The notes: generated from the letters alone by a model not told the origin. A DNA stretch of 64,000 nt from Nymphaea colorata (GCF_008831285.2 NC_045139.1:20068412-20132411), one strand, 5' to 3'; counted from the stretch's first letter, positions 35,550 to 48,246 are shown. Program-made: numbers and translations.

Positions 35550-36355
35550 TTACTGTCTTCGATAAAGGGTGCTATATCATGTAAGAAAACGAAAGGGGCG
35601 AAAACCTTCCTTGTTGAAACCACTTGTTATATTGTTTTTGATTTGTTGTACTGTGTAAGCTAACAAAAGGATTGGAAGGCAAAAACTGCCTGTTATGTTG
35701 TCTTCGATAACATGTGCTATAGCGTGTAACATGGGCAGAAAACAAACCTTGTGGAAACTGCCTACTATATTGTTTTTGATCATGTGTGAGATATAGCATA
35801 TAAAATAACAAAAGAGGTACAAAAGCTACCTTGCTAAAAGCCCATGTTACAATGTCTTTGATAACACATGCTATACAGTGTAAGATAATGAAAGAGGTAG
35901 AAAACTAATCTTTACAAAAAACTGCCTGCTATACGGTCTTTGATAACACATGCTATAACATGTAAATAACAAAAAGAGTGAAAAGCCTATCTTGCTGAAA
36001 TTGCTACTATACTATCTTTGATAATGCCTGCTATAGCATGTAAGATAACGAAAAGGGCAAAAACACTAACCTTGCAGAAACTGCCTGCCATATTGTCTTC
36101 GATGATGCGTTCTATAGCATGTCAAAGAATGAAAGGAGTGGAAAAACTAACTTGCTAAAACTGCCTACTATACTGTCTTCACTAACACATGCTATACTAT
36201 GTAAGGTAACCTATACTATCTTCAATAATGCGTGCTAGACCATGTAAGATAATGGAAAGGATAGAAAACCAACATTGCAGAAACCGCTTGCTATCCTGTC
36301 TTTGATAACACCTGCTATACCATGCAAGTTAACAAAAGGGATGGGAAACCAACTT
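35550..36355. repeat. 81-bp tandem array, about 11 units
   Basis: The core CTGCCTGCTATACTGTCTT followed by TGATAACACATGCTATAGCATGTAAG recurs near 35555, 35634, 35699, 35773, 35854, 35937, 36015, 36095, 36175, 36215 and 36300. Most steps are 74-83 bases; one step of about 41 marks a half-unit deletion. Each unit has the near-palindrome CATGCTATAGCATG. Units are diverged, so the array is not very recent. Confidence 0.9.
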
Positions 36356-37519
36356 GGTTGAAGCCGCCCTAATCTGTCACCATCGATTCTTTCACCGACC
36401 GGTGGACATCATCTATTTGCACTTTCGGCTGATGACCTTTGCTAGCATCACCTCAAGTCTTTCTTCTAGGTTGATGTCCTTGAAACTCCACTCATTTTTG
36501 CTCCGATCAACTACATTTACCGCCTCTACTCTCTCTTCTCCGACAGATGATGTCTCCTTCCGCTCACTCTCCTTATTCTAGGACCAATGACCTTCATACT
36601 CCGTTTGCTTGAAATTGAAGTTGCTTCTTTGCTGCTCAAAGGGATATATTGGCCATAACAACCTTTCATACAAACAGACATCAAAATTCTTGCTTCCTCT
36701 TTGGGACATTTTTGTCTTTCAATTTCAACCTCTGATTCGGCTTCCACACGATTGATTTAGACTGACGTACCCATTTGACACATGGCATATAGGTAGTTGA
36801 TGTGCATTTTGTTTTCATACTCCAACCCAGCTTCGAAAAATGTCCTCCCCAGAGGTGGAACCCACTTAATTTCCTATAGGGTTGTAATTCTTTGAAATTT
36901 CTAATTGTTGAGAAAAAAAATTCTTCTTTACTAACATGTCCTATCGTGGTAACTGGTGTGAGGTTTTTGGACCTGATTGCATATTCATGCATAGCAAGGC
37001 ATAATTGAGATAGCGGAAAAAGAGATTCCAGTTCAAGTAAAAGAAATGTTCCCAAAATTTGTGTAATTAAATAATTTGAATGCGTGAAATTCGAAATAAT
37101 TCATTCTAAAAGCGATTCAGAACCAATTTGAAGATTAGACTCATTTCGATCAACATTGAACCATGGTAAGTTCCGATTCCGCCTTGACACGGTCAACGGG
37201 CTTGTTTATATGCGTGTGCTGATTTCGTGTACTCGTGTAATTTTGTTCACTTTGCTCGCACTTTTCTTGATAATTTATGCATAACACACATATTTGAAGA
37301 TGACATCCCAATAACCAGATTTTGCTTTCAAAGACGCCTAGTTAGGTTTGTTTGACATCAAAAATGAATTTTTCCATAAATCTAATTTTGTTAGAAGAGT
37401 GAGAAACCGGCCTACCTCCATTTTCATATTTCCCCCTCCCTTTTTGTCTTCATCCAATTTGTGCACTAAGTTTTAAAAACCGACTTTTTAAGTATGTTGT
37501 CAATACGTATACGTGCGCG
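36356..37519. other. Unassigned region upstream of the MUB gene
   Basis: ORFs at 36354-36581 (plus) and 36681-37055 (minus, 124 codons) show no domain I recognise. The last few hundred bases are AT-rich and presumably hold the MUB upstream region. Confidence 0.45.
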
Positions 37520-37527
37520 TATAAAAA
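37520..37527 (+). promoter_or_regulatory. Candidate TATA box of the MUB gene
   Basis: TATAAAAA lies about 330 bases upstream of the MUB start codon. It is followed after about 50 bases by a CT-rich stretch (CTCTCTATCTCTTTCTCTATC, 37574-37610, with CTCTCTCTAA) typical of plant 5' leaders. Confidence 0.5.
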
Positions 37528-37852
37528 AAGTTTTGGCTTGGCCTCAGCGTCAGCGACCCCCGAAGACCTCGGCACTCTCTATCTCTTTCTCTATCTCTCC
37601 CTCTCTCTAACCCCAAATTTCGATGGGATCGATTCATGGGGAACCCCAATAGCATCGGAGGTGATCCCTTCTTCTCTTTGTGGTTGTTTTTCCTTCTGTT
37701 CCTTGGATGGGGATTCCCTGGTTAGGGTTGTTCTGGAGGATATTTTGGTCGTTTTCAGGTTGGTTTATGGTGTTCTGCGGAACCCTTATTTGGGTTTTTC
37801 TTTTCTTTTCTTGTGGTTATTCGAAGGGGAGGAGGAGGAGGGGAACGCTTCG

Positions 37853-39061
37853 ATGCCGGAGGAGGATCTGGTGGAGCTCAGGTTCCGGCTCTTCGATGGC
37901 ACGGATATTGGCCCTTTCCGGTACGCACCATCTGCGACGGTTGCAATGCTCAAGGAGAGGATCGTTGCGGAGTGGCCCAGAGGTTTTTAATCTGGAATTT
38001 ACTTGGTTGATCCCTTTTTTTGTTTATGAGGCTTATGGAACGTCGGTACTCTCCTGGAGTCTGGATTGTCATCTGGTGTTGCATTTAGGTGATTTTTTTC
38101 ATGTGTAAATGATGGTGGTGAATTAATACATTCTGAACTTATATGCCTTCTGTCGATGTTCTAATTTGAACTTCTGGCGATAGTGTGATGGATTCTTTGT
38201 GAATGGTTCTGCCTGGTCGTGTCTTCCTTCTTTCCGACAAGTATCGGTTGGTTTTTCACCAACTATACTTTGTCTGGTGACATATGGTTATATGGTAATG
38301 AACTTTCGATGGTTGTTCAATAGCCTTCTGAATCTGACCATTTTCGTGACTGTTACCACAATCGTTCAGTTGCATGCCCATTCTTGACTTGTTATGTTGT
38401 CTCTTTGTGTGAATCATTTGTTAGTATTGTCATAGTTTGACTTGTTTGGTGTGGAAAGGTCACCTTGAGATTTGGACATGGGTAAGTTATTCTCGGTTGG
38501 TTCACGAGAAGGGCCGTCAACCCAACCGGAAGCAGGCAGTTTCTCACGACTTTCTTTTTTTGGGGATGTACGTGAAGTTAGATGCCCACCCAGAACTAAG
38601 CACATGGTATTACTTCTGATAATATCATCACTTCTGCGTGTATGCCTTCTCCTTGGCTTTGATTAGATTTTATAACTTGGTTTAACTTTGTTTTCTTTTT
38701 CCTGCGCAAACTTAAATATGTGGTTTCCCTTTTCATTGCACGAAATACATGTTCTGGATGTTGATTTGTTACTGGTACAGTGAAAAGGAAGTAACCTAGG
38801 ATCACTGACTTCCCTCACCTCCTTGTGGCATCTTCTTTTTCCTAAAAGCCTGTCTGTTATGGTGACGTTGGTCTAGTAGAATCATTTAATAACTTCGAAT
38901 AGATGAATGGGTAGGGAGATGAGCGTGGGTTTCTTTGTTGTAGTCTGGTGTAAAAGCTCTATGATTCTTGGGTGCATTTGGCTGAATTATTTGGAGCGTT
39001 GAATTCAGTATGGTTGGGTAGTACGGTAAGAAGATCTTTAGTTCTTTGTGTGTGCACGTGA

Positions 39062-39107
<46 letters not shown>

Positions 39108-42100
39108 CAAAGGGCTGCTTCTGGAGTGATTGAAAGAATGTTCTCCCATTTTTTAAAATTTGGCAAGGGTGATAAAATGTTCCTAGTTTTTCACCAAATC
39201 TAATTGATATTCTTATCATTGAGTAAGGCTTATACAAGTTCTTCTGGCCATTTTCAAGGAAAGAATATGGAAAGGGGTAATAATCAAAGAGTTCCTCTTG
39301 AAGAGGGTTTTGAATTACTGAAAATGATGGACAATGGGATGAAGCTTAAGAGTAGATGAACAATCATGGTTTAATTTCAAGGTTTTCTGATGTAATTCCT
39401 AGGTAGTTTGAGTTTCATGTGGCAAATGTCTTTGTGACCAAATTAACTTGACAGAATCATGTTCTGTCAAACCTTTAGTATACCAGTGGACCAGTCTATA
39501 CATATCTCCATATTCCTCATACATGGGCATCACATGTTTGATGTTTGTTTATTAAGTTTTTGTTCTGTATCTAAATACAACATTTAATCAGTCTCTCAAA
39601 TGACTCCAGTTGTTGGAGTTTCTACCATTGTAGGTGCTGTTTTTTTTTACCCATTGTAGCTTCGTTTGTTCCAGAAGTAATGCTTGTTAGTTTTGACATT
39701 GCTTTCAAGCAGGTAGTTTCTGACCAGAAATTAAGAATTCTTTGGGTATGTGGTGCATGTCTTCACTTTATTTCTTGCTTTTGAGTATTGTAGGGCATTC
39801 TTTGAATCTTGGAAAGCTGAGGAATTGGATTGACATACAGAAGTGCGTCATAGGAAGGGGATTGTAAGCAGCAGGAGTTTTTGTTCAGCTATTGGTTTCT
39901 TCCCATAGTTTACAAGTCAGAAAGCTATATTAAAAGCAGTCAACATGCAAGCAAAATTTGGATGGGGCACGTCTGGTATTAAAAAAAGAAAAACAAAAAA
40001 GGAATTTGAAGTTAGGAACCAAAAATATTAAAAGAAATTGTTTGTAGTGATCAATGGATAAGTAGAAAATTCTATGATGCAGATGCAAGCTGTGGGTTGG
40101 GCAATTTTCAAGAAAACAATTAAATAGGAGTCCAAACTTAGATGAAAATTTGTTACTCACCAGATGACAAGAACATCTGAAACTATAATAACAGTATTGA
40201 TCTGTGTTATCTGTATGGCCCATGATACGTATCGTATAGGTTTGGAAAATCTATACGATGCACGATACACCCTTGTATCATAAGTGTATCACCTGTACCA
40301 TGCGATATTAGGTCGTATCATTCGATACGGGCGGTACACCTACGTATCTTACAATACGAGGACAAAATGAAGAAAAACATTGAGCCCTTTTTCTTGTGCT
40401 TCTTTTTAAAGCAGCTCCTCCCTCCCGCTTTCTAAATATCTCTAGGAGCTTTGGGAGGGGGAGATTTTGCTAGTTTTCTAGAAAAAGTGACCATATATTG
40501 GTGATGAAATTTCATTTTAAGGCATTGGAACAATTAACGAAGAAAATGATGATGAAGATGATGATTATGATTATCGTTGATTGATGATAATCATGAATTT
40601 GGCACTTGGCAGTGATGTTGTGTTAATAGTCACAGAAAACGCGTTTTTTTCGAAAAGAACGCGGTAAATTAAATGGCCGTTTACAACTTAAAAAAAAACG
40701 CATTTTAAAAAAAAACGTTAAAAACGAAAAAAACGCATTGCGTTTTTAACGCGTTCTTTTCACCTTTTTCCACTTTTTTCATTTTTTTCAGTTTTTTTAA
40801 TGCCAACCAGTTTTCTTTTCATTTTCTATTTTTTATTTGTTGCAAATCTACTTATCCTTTGATGCTTGTGTTATTAGTTTCTCCCTTATTTTATTTTTCC
40901 TTCATTTTTAGTTTTTTAAATTTTTTTAAAATTTATATTATTTTCCTCTTTTTTTCCCTGGTTTTTTCAAGTTTTGTATTATACCCGAGAAAAACCTCGC
41001 TTACCATATTTTTCTCCTTTTTTTTTCCGGTTTTTTCAACTTCGTCGTATTATACCTGAGAAAAATCTTGTTGTTTAAAACTCCAAGATGCACTCCTGCA
41101 AAAACGCGTCTTATTGGAAAAAGATGCGTCTAATACATCAAAACAGAGTCAGCTGTATTAGACGTGAAAAAAATGCGTCTTTTTTTAAAAAAACGGCAGA
41201 AAACAAAAAGCGTGAAAAAATGCATATTATACGCGTATTATATGCGTTTTTTTTGCATTTTTTCGTTTTTTTTATGATTTTTATTTTTTTAATAATTTTT
41301 AGGATTTGTTAAATGTTTTAATTTTTTTAAAATTTGCCAAGATTTTTCCATTTTATTCTCGAGATATACAACTTTGCGGTTTTATACCTGAGAAATTCCT
41401 TGTCGTATAATACCCATACATGTTTTTTATGACAATGGTGTGAACCAATATTGTAAAACGTGTCATAACAAGAATCGGTCAGGCCGACCTATATGTTGTA
41501 TCGTAATGTATCATAAATTTAGTGTAGCATATCATAAATCAATCTTTCAATTAGTAAAAAAATTAAAAAAATCAGAAAAGTAGAAAAAAGTTAGAAAAAA
41601 TAGGCAAGATCAGAAAAATAGAGAAAATTACATAAAAAGTAAAGAAAATGTATTCCATATAAAAAAATCATCACATCATTCATAAGCCATAATATATTGA
41701 TAGCACATTAAAAAATGATAAATCAACAATCATAATAACATAATACACATTCATCACAATTGTAAAGTGTGTTAAATAACATTACAAGTTCACGACATAT
41801 GTCATGTTTATCATTAATCAAAGTCCCATTGTTCCCACGAGGCCATGATCAAAGAGCAAACATTCTCACTCCATTGGCAAGGTCTCCCTTAAATTGACTT
41901 TTATAGAAAACTAGTAAAACATCTCCCTCCCTCAACTCTTAAACATGTTTGGAAAGAGGGAGGGATGGATTCTTTAGAAAAACCGTGAAAAGTCATTTTA
42001 TCATCAATCAAAGTCCTATCGGCCCCGTGGGGCCTTGAGAAAACATTCTTCCACATTGGCAAGTTCTCCCTTAACTTGACGATGTATCACTTAAATGGGC

Positions 42101-43267
42101 GACTGTTGTTGAAAACTAACCAAACATCCCCCTTCTGCATCTCTTGGACATGTTTAGAAAGAGGTAGGGAGGGGTTTTTTAAAAAAACCGTGAAAATTCA
42201 TTTCATTACTGTATCGTATGATATGGGGTGTATTGGCCGTATCCAACAATACGGGCAATACACTAACAATACACAAGCGTATCGTATAGGTTTATCATTC
42301 GATATAGATAACATTGTTATGAGCTGCATCTGTGTGAGACATGATTTTTTTTTTTTTCTTGGGGTCGGACATGCTTGGTGTAACTTAAATGACTGAATGA
42401 GCTTTGGCATTTTGCCTGACCAAGTAACTAAATGATAATTTTAGTATGCTGCTTTGACAATGTTCATATTTCTCTTAATATGATACCTGGATGAAGACAG
42501 GTGTAAGGTTTTCTGCCTAGCTTTAGATCCTTTGGAAGAGGAATGCTCAAAATGCTTTGACTAGGAAAATTTTAATTATCTACCCATTTGTTGAATGAAG
42601 CATCTAGGACTGTCTTTAATTGGGTAACTGTCTTCCTCGCTGTTGGATATATTTCATAGGATCAATTTTTTTGTTTTTAATGATCTGTTGATTATTGAAG
42701 TAGGTTTCTTTTTGAGAATTTGCTAAAGGTGTGTGTGACTCCAAAAACTCTAGCCTGTCTTGCTATGGTGGCACAAAATCTAGGGAAATAATATTGACAT
42801 TTTCATAAATTGTATGTGTAGTATGAATATACACTTTTGTTTCTTAAGTTGCCCACTGTTATTCACTTTTTTCTTTTGTTGGGATCATTGTGACTTACTT
42901 TTGACATAATAACTGTGAAAGAGGTGAAATTCAAAGTTAGACCTTATAGAAGATTTGCTTATACCACTTTTTTTATGAGTTCATTTCATATGTTTTGGTG
43001 GACCTGGTGGAAATTCTTGAGTGTGTCGATGAATATCTTGTAGTATGTTGTGCTGCATACATTCGACTAGAAAGTTTCTAACTGGACTTGGCTAGAAACT
43101 TGTATATTGTGTAGTAACTTGTATTCTGCATGCATTCGGTTATTTAGAATCTTTTATATTATCCTGATCTCTGCTATTTCTATTCTCAAATTGTATCATG
43201 TATGCAGTTGTGGTTCTTGCTTGGAGGGGTGCATTGTCTATGCGCATACACATGTATCTGTGTCTGC

Positions 43268-43338
<71 letters not shown>

Positions 43339-44715
43339 GGGTGGAGCCTTCAATATTTGTACTAGTGATTACCATTTAACAGTTGTTGACATGCCAATGA
43401 TTCTGAAGTTACTTTGTTTCTTTCAGATAAAAAAATTGTACCAAAGGCTGCGAATGATGTAAAACTCATCAGTGCTGGAAAGATATTGGAAAATAGCAAG
43501 ACAGTTGCCCAGACCAGAACTCCATTTGGTGAACTTCCTGGTGGAACCATCACCATGCACGTTGTTGTGCAACCATCTTTACCAAAGGCAAAGACAGGTG
43601 ATTTGCTTGTGATGCTTCATAATCAATATCCATGAAAGATGGACATTGATTCTATTTTGACAAGTTCAGTCAGATTTATGTTTTTGTAGAACTGTGAAGT
43701 AGCTTATGCCAATGACAAGCCCATTGGTAGCTATGGTGTAATAATTCAAACTATTCTACGACTATTTGTAGTGTCCTTGCAACATAAATCTTATTTTGTT
43801 CTTGCAATCTGCAGTTCCAACTTCGATACTCTCTCAAACCACTATATATTTTCCTTTTTTTTTTTAACTTTCATGTGTAGTTCCCCTTTTATACCCCAAT
43901 TTCAGCATGCTAGGAAACACTGTATGACTCCTATTAAGATCTATGAGTAGCCTCTGGTAATTGATATCCAATACTGGCCAACATCCATGTTAAAGACAGA
44001 CATGAGCTTTTGGAGGAAAGAATCCGAGAATATGGTGAGGCAGTTTCTCGTCTGCCTCACATAGACACCTTGAAAGGAGTGCATTGCAGCTGTTCCTTGT
44101 CTAACCTATTTGTTAGTGATTTTCACAAATATTTTGTCTCTTCTGTTGTTTATCATGGTTTCATTTTAACATATTCAGTACTATCTCAAGTCCTACGCCA
44201 CACAGATGCGGGGTGCCGATGCCTGTGCGGCATACCCCAAAAAATTGGGGGTGGGGATGCAGCAAGAGTATATATATATATATATATATATATATAAGTA
44301 TATGGTTGTTTCTTAGCTTAATTTGTCCTTTTTTAACTTTTATTACTGTAAATAAAGAAGAGAGAGGGAGAGAGAAGGAAAAAAAGAAAGAAAAATTTTT
44401 TTTAAGGGAAAAACATAGAGTGCGAGTTGGAGCTGCACCAGCACCCATGTGTGTTGACATGGGTGCTGAATGCTTTTTGAAGAGTCCATGTTGCGTAGTT
44501 CAAGTCTGTGGTACATTATTGTAAAATTTTGGCATGTAAATATCATAATTAAGCATGAATCATGAAGCTCTATTTCTATATGTTGCCTGTTGACTGCTAG
44601 TTTCCAAAATTATTACAAATTTATACATGAAGCTGCTGACCATATTATTGTTTTTCCAACAGAAAAGAAGGTTGAGGAGTTGCCAAAGAACAGATGTGGA
44701 TGTACCATTTTGTAA
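37853..44715 (+). CDS. MUB: Membrane-anchored ubiquitin-fold protein (MUB)
   Basis: Three coding exons, 37853-37982, 43427-43597 and 44663-44715, join in phase 1 at both junctions with GT-AG borders to give 117 residues, the usual MUB length. The ubiquitin-like fold runs from VELRFRLFDGTDIGP through AMLKERIVAEWPR, NDVKLISAGKILENSKTV and TITMHVVVQP. The C-terminus ends CGCTIL: the CaaX box CTIL, with final Leu, predicts geranylgeranylation, and the Cys two residues earlier could be palmitoylated. Unlike ubiquitin there is no terminal Gly-Gly, so it is not conjugated. MUBs sit on the plasma membrane and dock ubiquitin-conjugating (E2) enzymes there. The start ATG is the first Met in frame and fits the family N-terminus. 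The coding sequence appears intact. Intron 1 is 5444 bases and intron 2 is 1065. The paralogue number cannot be assigned. Confidence 0.95.
39068..39106. repeat. (GA)n microsatellite in MUB intron 1
   Basis: An uninterrupted GA run of about 38 bases. The minus-strand ORFs across it (38886-39237) are Ser-Leu repeats from the microsatellite. Confidence 0.95.
40205..42313. mobile_element. GTATCG-word element in MUB intron 1
   Basis: The ends are inverted: TGTTATCTGTAT at 40205 and, on the other strand from 42313, TGTTATCTATAT. Next to each end lie clusters of GTATCG/CGATAC words (40225-40365 and 42205-42305), including CGTATCGTATAGGTTT on the plus strand at both ends. The flanks TTGATCTG and TTGTTATG agree at 6 of 8 bases, so a target duplication is possible but not proven. 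No transposase is visible. The interior includes AAAACGC/GCGTTTT-rich stretches and a duplicated block (next entry). Confidence 0.6.
41805..42206. repeat. Tandem duplication of about 195 bp inside the intron element
   Basis: Two adjacent copies, about 41805-42000 and 42001-42206, share ATCAATCAAAGTCC, the AGGCC(A/T)TGA region, CATTGGCAAG, TCTCCCTTAA, AACATCTCCC/AACATCCCCC, ACATGTTT-GAAAGAG, and a shared AAAAACCGTGAAAA ending. The copies are clearly diverged. Confidence 0.8.
43270..43335. repeat. (TA)n(GA)n compound microsatellite in MUB intron 1
   Basis: A TA run of about 48 bases passes directly into a GA run of about 18, ending 92 bases before exon 2. Confidence 0.95.
44269..44296. repeat. 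(TA)n microsatellite in MUB intron 2
   Basis: A TA run of about 28 bases inside the second intron. Confidence 0.95.
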
Positions 44716-46694
44716 GGTTAAAGTCGTGTTGAATTTATTGTTTATGTAGAGGTGAAACACAAATTAATTTGGAAAATAGTTGTGAGATGCATTCTCTTGG
44801 TTATCCTAATTGTGATTAGTAAGAGGGGATGCGACCTATGTTGCAGGGTGATGACATATACATGAATACTACATTTGGTAGGCTTGGGAAGTATCATAAG
44901 GGTGGCATGATAGACGAATTCCATAGTCATGGTTTGATTTCTGGAGTAATATACTTTAATAGAAAGCAGTGTTTGCCAATGTTTCTTGAATTTTCTGGGT
45001 GAAGATCAACCTTTTAGATGTGTTCAAGATTTATTTAGTCTGTTGTCTTGGATGACAAGGATTTAGGGTACACGTTAAGATATCATGTTAGATTCAACTG
45101 GTCCTTTTCTATCCCAAAATCTAAGGTAATGTTTCTGTTGTAGAACCTGTGCATATGATGGTACTTATGGTTCGTGTTTTCTTCCCACCCTTTTTAAGAT
45201 TTAGAGAGTGCCTTTCAAGTGAAAGCTTGACTTTACCTACCTCAGAATTCGCCTGCTTGCTTTTGTGGGCACTCACTTGCTATTCTCTCGTGCATAGTAA
45301 CCGCACTATGTTACATTTAAAATGTTAACGGAGTTACGAATATGGATGCTGCAAACCTGATTTCCATGTGGAAATTTGAAAGTATGCACAAATATACGAA
45401 CCCGTTTGTTTTCCCTTACTATGGAACACTGGGTATCATCAGCTGTGGCTTTTTAATTTCACTCAGTCCCTGCACTAAGTAGTGCCCATCCCTCAATACT
45501 CGGTTGTCCTGTTAATGAATGGGTGGATGTCAAGTTGGAGATGGTACCGTCTGGATTTTCGTTGGCCTTTTGTTTTTGCTGCAGTGCCTGTTTACGAACG
45601 CCGACATGACACAATGTTAAAGGGGTGTACACCTCATGCCTTATTTTCAAAAATATTTGAAGATTTCTCCCGTTAGCAAGGGCCGAACTTCGTTATTACC
45701 AAAAAAGAAAACAAGGAGGCTTTATTTCGGAAAATTGAGACCTTTGATCCCATTGCCTACGAAACCGAAGTTACATAACGAAAACTTTGTTGCCTGCTAA
45801 CTCCAGACATGAATTCCTTCCAGTTGAATTTTCATTTTTCGTTTTCTCTTTTTTCTTGGTAGTAAGTTCGGGTTAAACAGGGATGTAGATATCGAACTCA
45901 GAACCTCTTTCAACTTGAAAGTCTTTAGGTAGCCAAGGGGATGGATCTCTCATTGCCATGGATATTTTCTGTTTTATTGAGTTATCACATGTAACAGCTA
46001 GAGAAACTGAAACTATATTCAGTTTAACACAGTAACGTTGTTAAATTCAGTACAAAAAATTAAGAAACTTGTGACCATATCTTAACCATTGGCATCTATG
46101 ATTCTACGGTTTAAAATGGCGGGGAGTCCACACGTAGGCCAAGGTAAACGACTGAATTACACCGCTCTTTAGCCATCCGGCACTCAGGAAGTTGTTCATG
46201 CACCAGTTTTGAGGCTAGGGCATTGTATACATGTAGAAAACTTCAATGTTTCAATACCCAGACTGCTTTTCTTTGCCCACCCCAAATACATTGGTGGATC
46301 TGCCGAACGACGGTTTGACTGTCAGAAGATAGGCTTTTTCACACCGTAGAATTACATGCTACCTCTGGTCTACTGACCGTTGAGCTAAAAGCCATCTCTG
46401 ATCATTTGTTTCTTTGTGAACCAATGGCCACTTTAATAGTTCAATCATCAAATGCGGTATTTATTACCTATTTCTAGTAATCCAATCTTTTACCAAAATT
46501 GAGATGGCTTTTTTATGGGAAGGCACGGTTGGGCACATTTTTTACTAGTTTATGCAAAGATATGTAGACAGGGTGTTCAATCATTCTCCTCCTCCAATTT
46601 GGCGGTCTTAAGTCGAAGCCTTAAAACCTATGTGAGTGAGATTTCGATGGTGAATCAGGAGGCCCTCACACACGCACACACACATTGTGTGCGT

Positions 46695-46697
<3 letters not shown>
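44716..46697. other. MUB downstream region and spacer
   Basis: The MUB 3' untranslated region begins here. I see no canonical AATAAA in the first 350 bases, only variants such as TAATAGAAAG near 44958. No further gene is supported. Two stretches, 45870-45960 and 46300-46410, read faintly like tRNA-derived repeats on the minus strand (see findings). Confidence 0.5.

Positions 46698-46772
<75 letters not shown>
46698..46772. repeat. (CT)n(AT)n compound microsatellite
   Basis: A CT run of about 31 bases, a CCCT junction, and a TA run of about 43 bases. It is preceded by a CA/GT near-palindrome (ACACACACATTGTGTGCGTGTG). Confidence 0.95.
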
Positions 46773-46775
<3 letters not shown>

Positions 46776-46853
46776 GGCGTTGAACGACCATCAGATATCA
46801 AACATTTATTGTGTTACTGACACTCATTTTATGAATGAATGGAATGTACAATG

Positions 46854-46854
<1 letters not shown>

Positions 46855-46887
<33 letters not shown>

Positions 46888-46912
46888 ATATATATACTCT
46901 CTCTCTCTCCCT
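46855..46912. repeat. (TA)n(CT)n compound microsatellite
   Basis: A TA run interrupted by TGTATG leads into CTCTCTCTCTCC. Confidence 0.93.
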
Positions 46913-48097
46913 CCCTTTACTACCATTGCATGTTACAAAACATGGACACATATACAAAATCGAAGTCAACACATTAAGAAAAAAAAAGTAATTGACAAGA
47001 TGACCCTCTTTACAATTCCCTAGACTCAACTACACACCAAGTCGTTTGGTTCCCAATTAGTTGTTTTCTTTCAGTACGTTCTCCTTAATTACTCTACAAA
47101 ACAAGAAGTCACAAAGTTATTCTTGCCGCAGTTTAACAGAAGTCAGCAATACTTACAGATGAACGCACTCAGTTTGTTTTGTGAATTTTTTTTATTGGCA
47201 AGTTCATTTGCTTACCTGTATAATGTTTTGCATCTCATCATGAGTAGCTATGTAGTTCATTCACTCGAACATGAAGTGCATCAGTACAGTGCGACACAGA
47301 TAACTCCAAAAAAAATAATGGAAATTTTTGAAAATTAGAAATTAAAACTGACCATCTACATAGATCTTCGCAAAATGTCAGCATGATTATGCATATGCTG
47401 GATGACTAATATAAATGATCTGGCATGGAATATAACAATCATTATGTAACTGATGATTCTTGCAGAAAAAAAAATTGTGGCAATATTGTTTTTTGAAAAT
47501 AACTATCCAACTTCATGAACTTTTCATTTGCATGCTGCAAAGATAAATATAGAAATGATGTTTTGCACAACACTTAATTGAACTATGAAATGATGTTGTA
47601 GTCAAACAAAGTTCTTCCTTCTTTGGCACGTGGACATAAGAATGAGAGTGTGGGACTGAGACCAAAGAGTTTACTTCCTACACAAATAACATCATTCCTA
47701 TTCAATAAAATGTTTAAAAATGCGCAAAATGGCCTGAACAGCAGAATTCCTGATATACTACTCTCTACATGAAGCTTGAAATGAAGTTCAAGCCGCCTCA
47801 CCCACAGTAAAATCCTGAATTAGAGACTCACTCAGACTAAATTTGTGCACGTGTGGTTAGGCTCCACTGTGCAAGAGGGCCATATTGAGGTTTAAGCACA
47901 TGAGTAGTCGCCTGATCGGGCCTCTTCCCTAGTTGTGCTGTCCCCTTAGGTTCAGTTATGAGAACTTCTAGTGCCCACGACATGGGCTGCATAACTGAGC
48001 CCTATAATTTTCACAACATATTGAACCTCAACCTTGTGGACAGTGTAATTTCACCTACAGTACATATTTCAATATTACATATGTTAATGTTAGAGAC
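46913..48097. other. Unassigned spacer
   Basis: No ORF with a recognisable domain and no structured repeat seen. Confidence 0.5.
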
Positions 48098-48236
48098 CAT
48101 GTAGTGTATATATATATATATATATATAATATATATATATAGAGTATATATATGTATATACATATATATATAGAGTATATACATATATATACTATATATA
48201 TATATATACTCTATATATATATATACACATACCAAT
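48098..48236. repeat. TA-rich complex microsatellite
   Basis: Several TA runs are broken by GAGTA/CTCTA and GTATA. Parts are self-complementary (TATAGAGTATATA against TATATACTCTATA). Confidence 0.93.
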
Positions 48237-48246
48237 TTCTCTATAT

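Noticed and set aside
35550-36355. Regularly spaced repeat array, CRISPR-like at first glance
   Set aside because: Units are diverged tandem copies with no unique spacers, in a plant nuclear context.
38886-39237. Ser/Leu-rich minus ORFs in MUB intron 1
   Set aside because: Produced by the GA microsatellite.
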